From JBDSZL01 sp039925145 (GTDB lineage: Bacteria > Acidobacteriota > Vicinamibacteria > Vicinamibacterales > SCN-69-37), in contig JBDSZL010000067.1 in NCBI GenBank assembly GCA_039925145.1, positions 1-44,668 of the forward strand: a DNA stretch of 44,668 nt, read 5' to 3'. The notes under the pieces were generated by a model. The model ran no database searches. It was not told the origin of the DNA and worked only from the letters and a program-made list of their open reading frames with translations. Within the stretch, counting starts at the first letter, position 1; the number at the start of each line of letters is the position of its first letter. The position numbers and the translations under genes were made by a program. Below are positions 18,318-24,751 of this stretch, piece after piece.

Positions 18318-18647
18318 TTAGTGAAGCGAACCCTTCGGCCAGGGGTTTGGGTCTTGGGTGGTCTGCGCCTCCTGGACGGCGCGCAACTGTTCCTGCAGGG
18401 CCGCGATGAGACCGGGCACCACGCCAAAGGGCAGGGCGATGCGGGCGACAATCGGCACGCGCACTGTCTGGGATGTCTCCGCGGCCTGGACATCGCGCTC
18501 CGACAGGGGGCGCACGTCGCAGAACGTGAGCGTCAAGTCGAACGGCGTGTGGGCGACGGCGCAGAAGTTGGCGTATTCCCGCCGCGTGCGTTCCGGATCG
18601 CCCGGCTCGTCGGGCACAATCGTGAAATTGATCTGCTTGGAGGTCAT
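18318..18647 (-). CDS. DUF3467-like protein
   Basis: 109 residues, soluble. The pattern REYANFCAVAHTPFDLTLTFCD, here split as REYANFCAV and HTPFDLTLTF, followed by RVPIVARIALPFGVVPGL and a C-terminal amphipathic helix (IAALQEQLRAVQE), resembles the DUF3467 family, whose function is not established. It sits between lexA and nth on the same strand with short gaps (26 and 4 nt). That suggests co-transcription with DNA repair genes, but no role can be claimed. Confidence 0.8.
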   Translation of the reverse strand: MTSKQINFTIVPDEPGDPERTRREYANFCAVAHTPFDLTLTFCDVRPLSERDVQAAETSQTVRVPIVARIALPFGVVPGLIAALQEQLRAVQEAQTTQDPNPWPKGSLH

Positions 18648-18673
18648 GGTGGCTCCGGGCGGATGCGTGCGCG

Positions 18674-19279
18674 TCAGTATTTTCGCATCATCCCGACGAC
18701 GACACCCTGGACCTGCACCTGGGAGGGATCGAACCAGAGCGGCTGCATGACCGGATTGGCCGGCTGCAGACGGACACGTCCGTTCTCGCGGTAGAACTTC
18801 TTCAGGGTGACATCCGTGCCGCCGATGAGGGCGATGACCATCTCGCCGTTGTCGGCGGTCTTCCGATCCTCGACGACCACGAAGTCGCCATCGCGAATCT
18901 GCTCGTCAATCATCGAGTCGCCTTTGACGCGCAGGACGTACGCCTCGCGGCGCCCCGCCAGATCTTCGGGGACGGCGATGGTCTCGGTGGTCGCGACTGC
19001 CTCGATGGGGAAGCCGGCGGCGACGTATCCGAGCAGCGGCAGTTCCAGGGCGCGATGCCCGGTCGGGGCTGCCAGCAGCTCGAGCGAGCGGCTGCGGTTC
19101 CAGGAGCGGCGGATGAAGCCCTTCTCCTGAAGATTGGTGAGGTGCTTGTGCACCGTGGCCAGCGAAGACAGGCTGAACCGCTTACCGATTTCCTCCAGGC
19201 TGGGCGCGTACCCGTGCTGCTGGATGAACTCCTGCAGATAGTCGAGAATTTCCTTCTGTCGCTTGGTCAGTGGCTGCAC
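18674..19279 (-). CDS. lexA: LexA repressor, SOS regulator
   Basis: Represses DNA-damage genes and cleaves itself when RecA filaments form. 201 residues. The N-terminal winged helix spans about 1-65 (TKRQKEILDYLQEFIQ, SLSSLATVHKHLTNLQEKG). The self-cleavage site is Ala88-Gly89 in GYVAAGFP, the nucleophile is Ser122 in VKGDSMID and the general base is Lys160 in DVTLKKF. All catalytic residues are present. The start is GTG at 19279, preceded by a strong GAGGGGAG site. It heads the minus-strand block and has its own promoter. Confidence 0.95.
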   Translation of the reverse strand: MQPLTKRQKEILDYLQEFIQQHGYAPSLEEIGKRFSLSSLATVHKHLTNLQEKGFIRRSWNRSRSLELLAAPTGHRALELPLLGYVAAGFPIEAVATTETIAVPEDLAGRREAYVLRVKGDSMIDEQIRDGDFVVVEDRKTADNGEMVIALIGGTDVTLKKFYRENGRVRLQPANPVMQPLWFDPSQVQVQGVVVGMMRKY

Positions 19280-19317
19280 CGGCCGCTCCCCTCTGGTGAA
19301 GGCGAAACCCGCGTGCG

Positions 19318-19346
19318 ACTATATGCAAAGAAAAGGCGAAGATCAA
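19318..19346 (-). promoter_or_regulatory. sigma70-like promoter of lexA
   Basis: On the minus strand TTGATC (19341-19346), a 17-nt spacer and TATAGT (19318-19323) form a good -35/-10 pair. The expected leader is about 30 nt and contains the GAGGGGAG ribosome binding site. I did not find a LexA operator I could defend. A transposase remnant begins about 80 bp upstream of the -35 box on the other strand. Confidence 0.6.
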
Positions 19347-19424
19347 GATCCTGGGGAATTGGGCCTTTTGCAGACCCAATGGCAGCTTTCGCCATCGGCG
19401 CGGGTAGTGGGTCAGTTTGCGGTG

Positions 19425-19613
19425 CGCCGCTTCACGCGGCTGACCAATGCGTTCTCCAAGAAAATCGAGAACCACATGGCGATGACGGCGCTCTGCTTCA
19501 TGTTCTACAACGTCGGGCGGGTTCACCAGACGCGACGCGTCACGCCAGCGATGGAAGCCGGTGTCAGCACGTACGTGGGGAGCATCGAGGAGATCGTGCT
19601 GCTCTTGAGTTAA
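19425..19613 (+). pseudogene. transposase remnant (IS1-like DDE, C-terminal end only)
   Basis: About 62 codons matching the C-terminus of a transposase type with RRFTRLTNAFSKKIENH, ALCFMFYNVGRVHQT and RRVTPAMEAGV. The catalytic N-terminal two thirds are missing; the open frame before 19425 carries unrelated sequence. It has no start of its own. The stop TAA shares bases with the stop of the minus-strand gene at 19610 (TTAA). It marks an old insertion between lexA and the small-protein region. Assignment to the IS1 group is from memory of the motif and is less certain than the transposase call. Confidence 0.75.
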
Positions 19614-20011
19614 CGGCTCTTCGTCGCTGGCCGCGTGGCGGTAAAGGATGTCACTTTGCGCATTGGCTTGCCCTCGATGTACGTCGCAATCAGCGAGGCA
19701 GTGCCGGCCAACGAGCCGTCGTCTTGGATCGTCCCGCTAAACGCGATGTTAGCCTCACCATCCTCCGAGAACGAGAACTTGCCGGAGCCGACCGTTCCAT
19801 GGATCTTGAAGGGGCCAGCGGTACCGGAGACCTTGTCACCATCGACGCGGATGACGAGATCCTGCGGAATTGAACTGATCAAGTACTTCGCGGACACGGT
19901 CCACCGCCCCGCGAGGTACTTATTCTTTGGTGATGCTGAGGACTGGGCGATTGCGACTGAGCCGAAACTGATCAAGGCGATCGCCGAGGCGAGCGCTAAG
20001 AGTCTTCTCAT
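19610..20011 (-). CDS. small secreted protein of unknown function
   Basis: 133 residues with a clear signal peptide (LLALASAIALISFGSVAIAQ). The mature part reads as beta strands: LAGRWTVSAKYL, DLVIRVDGDKVSGTAG, FKIHGTVGSGKFSFSEDG, IAFSGTIQDDGSLAGTA, resembling small secreted proteins that repeat a G-T-x-x-G-x-F pattern. No named family was recognised. It is convergent with the transposase remnant and sits at the edge of a patch of tiny secreted proteins. Confidence 0.7.
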   Translation of the reverse strand: MRRLLALASAIALISFGSVAIAQSSASPKNKYLAGRWTVSAKYLISSIPQDLVIRVDGDKVSGTAGPFKIHGTVGSGKFSFSEDGEANIAFSGTIQDDGSLAGTASLIATYIEGKPMRKVTSFTATRPATKSR

Positions 20012-20122
20012 GCGAGCTCCCCTGTGTGATGGGGCGAGCGGGTAGCGTGCTTGAAAAGACTACGCCTTTATGCAGTTCCTGTCTATGGCGTGAGTGTCGG
20101 GCGCGACACTAGAATTGGTGTC

Positions 20123-20281
20123 ATGGACTCGGATCGGGAGGAACGCAGACGACGGCTCGGCGAAGCCCTCTACAAGTTGGAGATTGGTTATACCCTGCTG
20201 TGGATTTTCGTCGGCGCGGCATTCCTGATCGTCTTCGGTCTCTATCGGTGGTTGTCTAGCGTCGAGCTGTACAAGCCCTAG
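20123..20281 (+). CDS. small one-helix membrane protein
   Basis: 52 residues from ATG 20123; an ATG at 20051 would add 24 residues that look non-coding. The N-terminus is charged (DSDREERRRRLGEAL) and is followed by a hydrophobic helix (LLWIFVGAAFLIVFGLY) and a short polar end. The basic N-terminus predicts a cytoplasmic N side. No family is recognised. The clean charge/helix layout is the only support. Confidence 0.4.
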   Translation: MDSDREERRRRLGEALYKLEIGYTLLWIFVGAAFLIVFGLYRWLSSVELYKP

Positions 20282-20424
20282 AAGCCGAAAGACGCTGTAC
20301 TTCCCGCTCGCCCTGACCTGCTCAGTTGCAAAAGCCACGTGCGGGCAACCTAGACAATACCGGGCATCGCCACTCACAAACAGAAGCCTGCGAAGGAGGC
20401 CGCCAAGAAGCGCTCTGTGCAGCC

Positions 20425-20712
20425 CTATCGTGTAATCGGGACGAGGCTCCCTCCAGGCGATGCGAGTTCCAGCCACTGGCCATCGACCTTGATCATGAAC
20501 TTGCCGTAGATCTTGCCCGCTCTAGGCATTGCGGAGATTTGCTGGAATCCGATGTTCTCTCCTGTGATGACGGGTCCGACTGGTACGCCGAGAGGTATCT
20601 CCCTGCCTCGGGCCCTGTCCTGAGGAGCCGTCGCGGTTCCCTGCGCCCACACGCCAACAACAAGCAACGACGCTACCCACACCACGGCTAGAAGAAGTGA
20701 CTTTCGAGTCAT
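20425..20712 (-). CDS. small secreted protein of unknown function
   Basis: 95 residues with an N-terminal signal peptide (SLLLAVVWVASLLVVGVWAQ). The mature part, about 70 residues, has PLGVPVGPVITGENIGFQQ and GKFMIKVDGQWLELASPGG, which suggests short beta strands. It is not related in sequence to the 133-residue neighbour as far as can be seen. It belongs to the cluster of small exported proteins after lexA. Confidence 0.55.
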   Translation of the reverse strand: MTRKSLLLAVVWVASLLVVGVWAQGTATAPQDRARGREIPLGVPVGPVITGENIGFQQISAMPRAGKIYGKFMIKVDGQWLELASPGGSLVPITR

Positions 20713-20792
20713 TAGGCTTATCCCTCTGACTCGGATATTAGTCCGTTACGCGGCTCTTTTCTCGGATTCGACCAGCAGGTTCACAAGATCCA

Positions 20793-20912
20793 TCACGTCA
20801 TCGAATGAACGGAAGGGCCGAGATCCAACCAAATACCCAGCGCGCTCACTAGCACGAGCAAGGCGATGAAGATGAGCACGTGCCAGTACCAAGCGATGCG
20901 GGGCAGCTTCAT
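20793..20912 (-). CDS. very small membrane protein (39 residues)
   Basis: Reads MKLPRIAWYWHVLIF then IALLVLVSALGIWLDLG and ends SVHSMT. A basic, aromatic N-terminus leads into one 20-residue transmembrane helix. A weak purine-rich AGAGG lies upstream of the ATG at 20912. A longer frame in the same region (20746-21030) is Arg/His-rich and looks like a shadow. No family is known to me; the case rests on the helix. Confidence 0.35.
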   Translation of the reverse strand: MKLPRIAWYWHVLIFIALLVLVSALGIWLDLGPSVHSMT

Positions 20913-21026
20913 GAAGGCAGCCTCTTATCCTGTCTTCCCGCCCTTGCGGGCCCGTCTTCTTGCTGGCCTTGCCGGTCCCTTCTTGCGCGTGGACGGGTCC
21001 AGCCGGAGGTGGAGGCGTGCGGCCGA

Positions 21027-21325
21027 TCACTTCGCGTAGACCACCATGAAAACGATCACGATGAGGATGACTGTGGGAGCGATTAGAACCCCGGCGATGA
21101 AAACCTTTGCTCCAGGGTGGCCAAGGTTGAGGGCCTGTGCTCGCCTAGGCCGAGCAGCTTAGATCCAGCCAAGACATATGCGTCTTGGCAAACCTGAGGA
21201 TCGCGGTCCAGCTCTGGCGAATCAGTCGCATCATTTTCGCGGACTCCTTCTTGTTCGTCGGGCGTTTCGGCTGGGGCTTGGAGGTCACCGGCGGGGCCTC
21301 GAGGATGTGACGTAGCGCGTGTCAA
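21027..21325 (-). pseudogene. possible frameshifted small membrane-anchored protein
   Basis: The frame from 21325 has a protein-like middle (DRDPQVCQDAYVLAGSKLLG and RPSTLATLEQR) and then stops at 21083. A -1 shift at the GGTTTTC run near 21105 would continue as FIAGVLIAPTVILIVIVFM and VVYAK, a perfect transmembrane tail that has no start codon of its own. The simplest reading is a gene broken by one lost base. A sequencing error or two unrelated frames are possible. Confidence 0.3.
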
Positions 21326-21381
21326 AGTCCATTGGGAGCTTGATGATCGGAGCGGTGCGGCAGGCAGTCAAGTTCGAATGA

Positions 21382-21534
21382 CTAGAACGGCATGTCTGTC
21401 GGGTGGCTCGTCTCGCGGTCCCACACGCACGCCTGAGTCCAGCATGTGGTGGCGGCCGCATAGGCCACCGCACCGAGCAGGAGGGCCGCCACACCGGCCA
21501 GTAACAGGCGACGGAGAGTGGGCCTGGCAGCCAT
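21382..21534 (-). CDS. very small secreted or membrane protein (50 residues)
   Basis: Starts with ATG at 21534. A basic start (AARPTLRRL) is followed by a hydrophobic stretch (LLAGVAALLLGAVAYAAA) that fits a signal peptide or anchor, then a short tail with two Cys residues (TTCWTQACVWDRE). Cys residues nine bases apart in an exported tail could form a disulfide or a metal site. No homologue is known to me. Confidence 0.4.
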   Translation of the reverse strand: MAARPTLRRLLLAGVAALLLGAVAYAAATTCWTQACVWDRETSHPTDMPF

Positions 21535-21679
21535 CACAGGATTTTATAGTGAGCCGCTTTGTCCTGCTGAATTGAGCCTTTCACAGACGCGCGCAGGACA
21601 CGCTTGCGCCCGGCGTGCTGCTTCCGATAACCTCCTCCGATTCTGGAACCACCCACCTAAGCGACGCGACGGAGGAGAC

Positions 21680-22318
21680 ATGGCGACAGCGACCACCCGT
21701 TGGCAACTGCGCGGCACCGGCTACGAGTTCTGCAACTGCGATTTCGGCTGCGGCTGCAACTTCGGCGGATTCCCAAACTCGAAAGACGGCAGCTGCCGCG
21801 CGCTGGTGGGCCTGCACGTCGCCGAGGGCCGCTGTGGCGACGTGAGCCTCGACGGTGTGAAATGCGCGGCGATCATCGAATGGCCCAAAGCCATCCACGA
21901 AGGCGGCGGCAAGTGCGTGTTCGTTGTCGAGCCGTCGACGACAGAGGCGCAGATTGACGCGCTCGCGCAGATCTTCACGGGCAAGCTCGGCGGGCTGCCA
22001 TGGGAGTTGTTGGGGTCAACCTTCGAGGTGGTCGGACTCGAGAAGGCGCGCATTACGATCGACGGTCAGGGCCGCAAAAGCGTGTTCAAGATTGATGGCA
22101 TCGGCGAAGGTCGCGGCGACACGTTCAAGAATCCTGTCACCGGCGACGAGCATCTTGCCGAGGTCGTGCTGCCCGATGGCTTCATCTGGAAGCGCGGCGA
22201 GTGCGGCGTCGGCGCGTTCACCGCCAAGGCCGGCCCCCTGAGCGTCGAATTCAAAAACACCAACTGGATTCTGTACGAGTTCGACTGGAACAACGCGCAA
22301 GCCTCAGCGGCGGCCTGA
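21680..22318 (+). CDS. DUF1326 domain protein
   Basis: 212 residues from ATG 21680, chosen because GGAGGAG precedes it. The N-terminus has the dense Cys motif EFCNCDFGCGCNFGG that marks the DUF1326 family, followed by EGRCGDVSLDGVKCA, a central alpha/beta part (PSTTEAQIDALAQIF) and a C-terminal GDTFKNPVTGDEHLAEV. The Cys residues suggest metal or thiol chemistry, which is inference. DUF1326 genes are commonly found beside DUF2182 genes, as here. The TGA stop directly touches the neighbour's stop on the other strand. Confidence 0.88.
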   Translation: MATATTRWQLRGTGYEFCNCDFGCGCNFGGFPNSKDGSCRALVGLHVAEGRCGDVSLDGVKCAAIIEWPKAIHEGGGKCVFVVEPSTTEAQIDALAQIFTGKLGGLPWELLGSTFEVVGLEKARITIDGQGRKSVFKIDGIGEGRGDTFKNPVTGDEHLAEVVLPDGFIWKRGECGVGAFTAKAGPLSVEFKNTNWILYEFDWNNAQASAAA

Positions 22319-23098
22319 TCACGCGGCGAGCATCCAGAGCGCGGTCGCAATCAGCAGAACGCCGGCGAGGCGCGCCCCGTGGTGGGCGAACGGGGCGGTC
22401 TTCTCGATGATGACCCACACGGTCAGCGCCAGAATGACGGCCAGGTTCATCACGCCACCGGCAAACAGCAGCAGCATGAGCGCCCAGCAGCATCCCAGGC
22501 AATACATGCCGTGCGTGATGCCCATGCGGAACGCGCCAGCTACACCCGGTCGCCAGTAACGCGTCAGAAAGCCAATCGGCGACCGGCATGCCTGCAGACA
22601 TGCGCGTTTCATCGGGAGGAATTGGTAGACGCCGGCAATAGTGAGAATGGTGGCCGCGGCCAGCGGCGTCGCAGGCTCCATCATGGGCGTCAACAACAGG
22701 GCGCTGGCGAGCGCGCGCTGTAAGAACGTAGCGGCGACGCTGAAGACCGACCACACCAGCAGATAGCCGGCCGCGAGCGCGTAGACCCTGGCTGCCACTC
22801 GTTGTCGCCCGTCGCGGTTGCGCGCGGCCCGGCCGCAGAGCAGCAGCACGGGCGTCGCCGACGGCAGCATCATCCCCGCCATCATCACCGCCCACATGGT
22901 CCACAGGAGCACCAGGTGCGGCCCATCCCAGACCATCGTCATCATCCAGGCCGACGCACCGGTCATCGAGCCGTGCATGTCGCGCGCGAGCGCCACGACC
23001 CACGTCCAGGAGACGATCGGGATCACGAGCAGGACGACGGTGAGCGCCGCCCGCTCGTGACGGAGAAGGGATTCGATCCGGGTGGGGATCGGCACCAT
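22319..23098 (-). CDS. DUF2182 integral membrane protein
   Basis: 259 residues with about six hydrophobic segments. The conserved features are WAVMMAGMMLPSATPVLLL, VYQFLPMKRACLQACRSP and the GITHGMYCLGCCWALMLLL stretch, with Met-, Cys- and His-rich faces inside the membrane; such faces are typical of metal-handling proteins, but the function is not established. It converges on the DUF1326 gene; the two stop codons form TGATCA at 22316-22321 with no spacer. Confidence 0.88.
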   Translation of the reverse strand: MVPIPTRIESLLRHERAALTVVLLVIPIVSWTWVVALARDMHGSMTGASAWMMTMVWDGPHLVLLWTMWAVMMAGMMLPSATPVLLLCGRAARNRDGRQRVAARVYALAAGYLLVWSVFSVAATFLQRALASALLLTPMMEPATPLAAATILTIAGVYQFLPMKRACLQACRSPIGFLTRYWRPGVAGAFRMGITHGMYCLGCCWALMLLLFAGGVMNLAVILALTVWVIIEKTAPFAHHGARLAGVLLIATALWMLAA

Positions 23099-23131
23099 GC
23101 GGATGGATATTATCCCTGCCGCTCCTGCGAC

Positions 23132-24586
23132 TCAGGCGTCGGGCGCGGCGTCCTTGTCCTTGCGCGGTGGCCGCCCGAATCGGTGCACCCGATCGGTGAG
23201 GCTGTCCTTGCGAATCCGAACCGAGGCGCGGCTGACGTCGCCAATGGCCCCGCCCAGATCCAGATCGAGTCCAGCGGACTTCGAGAGGCCGATCTTCTGG
23301 CTGGCGTACACGCTGCGGTGGCCGACCATCAAGAAAGCCGTCGACGCCGCGAGGGCGGCATACACGCCCTCCGGACCGGGCAGCAGTTCCATGGCCATCA
23401 CAGCCGCGGCGATAGGTGTGTTTGCGGCGGCCGCGAGCATGGCCACGAGCCCTGCCGCTCCGAGGAAGGTGGCCGGCATCCCGAACATGGGAGCCAACGC
23501 CGCACCACTTGTTGCGCCGATGAAGAAAATAGGGGTGACAATGCCGCCGCTGCCACCGGTCTCCAGCGTGATCGACGTCGCCAGAATCTTGAGCAGAAAC
23601 GCGCCCGCGAACACGGGGGTCGTCCCCGCCAGCACCCCATTGATGGTGTCAGTGCCGAGCCCGGCGTAGGCGTCACCAGCTGCCAGGTACAACAGGACCA
23701 AGGCGATGCCACCCGATGCCGAGAGCAGATACGGCCGTCCTTCGAAGCGCCGCAGGGTGCGCTCGAAAAACCGGAGCGACTCGATGAGCAGCAGCGCGAT
23801 CAAGCCGAACAGCGCGCCACAGACCAGCATGATCAGGATGGTCTTCACCTGGCGCGTATCAGCGAAGGCCGTCTGCAGTGACGGAAACGGCGGGCGTACG
23901 CCGCAGACGAGGTGCGCGACGATGCCCGCGATGAGCGCGGGAAAGATCACGCTGTAGTCGATCCGCCCGAGGTAGAGCACTTCAATCCCGAACAGCGCAC
24001 CAGAAACAGGCGTGCCGAACACTGCCGCGAAGCCAGCGCTGATCCCGCAGATCACCAGCCGCCGCCGGTCCTCGTCGCGAAGACGCAGGATATCGGCGAA
24101 CAGGCTCGTGAGCGCGGCACCGATCTGCGCGGCTGGTCCCTCCTTGCCGACCGATCCCCCAAACGCCAACGTGACAACCGTGGCGCTCAGCTTGACAGGC
24201 GCGACCAGCCAATCGACGCGACCCGCTCGCTGGTGCACGGCGGCGATGACGGCCTCCGTTCCGTGACCGCGCGCATCGGCGGCGAACGTACGAATGATCC
24301 AGACGCACAGCGGAAGCGCCAGCGGCAGGAGAAAAAAGACCGGCACGCGCGCGGGAGTGAGGGCGCGCGCCCAGTCGGCTGATCGGGCGAGGGCCCAGAG
24401 AAACACTCGCGTGCCAAGTCCGACGCACACCCCCGCGATGGCGCCGAGCATGGCCCATTTCAGCGTACTAATGAGCAGGGCGGTGTGTTCGGTGTACCAG
24501 CGGGTCTCGTCGGCGAGGCGGGGAGACTCTTCGCGAAAGACGATGCCGCGGAGCCGCAGCAGCCGTGCTCGGAGGTCGGCGAACAT
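23132..24586 (-). CDS. ClC family chloride channel or chloride/proton antiporter
   Basis: About 484 residues, polytopic. The ClC selectivity motifs are in order: GSVGKEGPAAQIGA, with the gating Glu in GKEGP; FGTPVSGALFG; and ETGGSGGIVTPIFFIGA. The gating Glu is kept, as in both antiporters and channels. No CBS domains follow; the last 45 residues are charged and cytoplasmic. Starts at ATG 24586 or GTG 24619 are both possible without a good ribosome site. It is divergently placed from the PQQ dehydrogenase, with about 165 bp between. Confidence 0.92.
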   Translation of the reverse strand: MFADLRARLLRLRGIVFREESPRLADETRWYTEHTALLISTLKWAMLGAIAGVCVGLGTRVFLWALARSADWARALTPARVPVFFLLPLALPLCVWIIRTFAADARGHGTEAVIAAVHQRAGRVDWLVAPVKLSATVVTLAFGGSVGKEGPAAQIGAALTSLFADILRLRDEDRRRLVICGISAGFAAVFGTPVSGALFGIEVLYLGRIDYSVIFPALIAGIVAHLVCGVRPPFPSLQTAFADTRQVKTILIMLVCGALFGLIALLLIESLRFFERTLRRFEGRPYLLSASGGIALVLLYLAAGDAYAGLGTDTINGVLAGTTPVFAGAFLLKILATSITLETGGSGGIVTPIFFIGATSGAALAPMFGMPATFLGAAGLVAMLAAAANTPIAAAVMAMELLPGPEGVYAALAASTAFLMVGHRSVYASQKIGLSKSAGLDLDLGGAIGDVSRASVRIRKDSLTDRVHRFGRPPRKDKDAAPDA

Positions 24587-24751
24587 GTGCTCGTCAATGG
24601 TACGCGAAGAATGCGACACGCGCGGCCGGCCGACCCAGATATCTGCATCGGGTCGGCACCCCCTTCAGTGAACCGTGGCCGCGAAGGCGTGCGGGCGAGA
24701 GCCTGAGGGTGTAATATGCCGCCATTCAGCACGACCAACGTGGGGGAACGA

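Noticed and set aside
20746..21030. 94-codon minus-strand frame in the small-protein region
   Set aside because: Low-complexity Arg/His start and no signal or motif; the overlapping 39-residue frame with a membrane helix is the better candidate.
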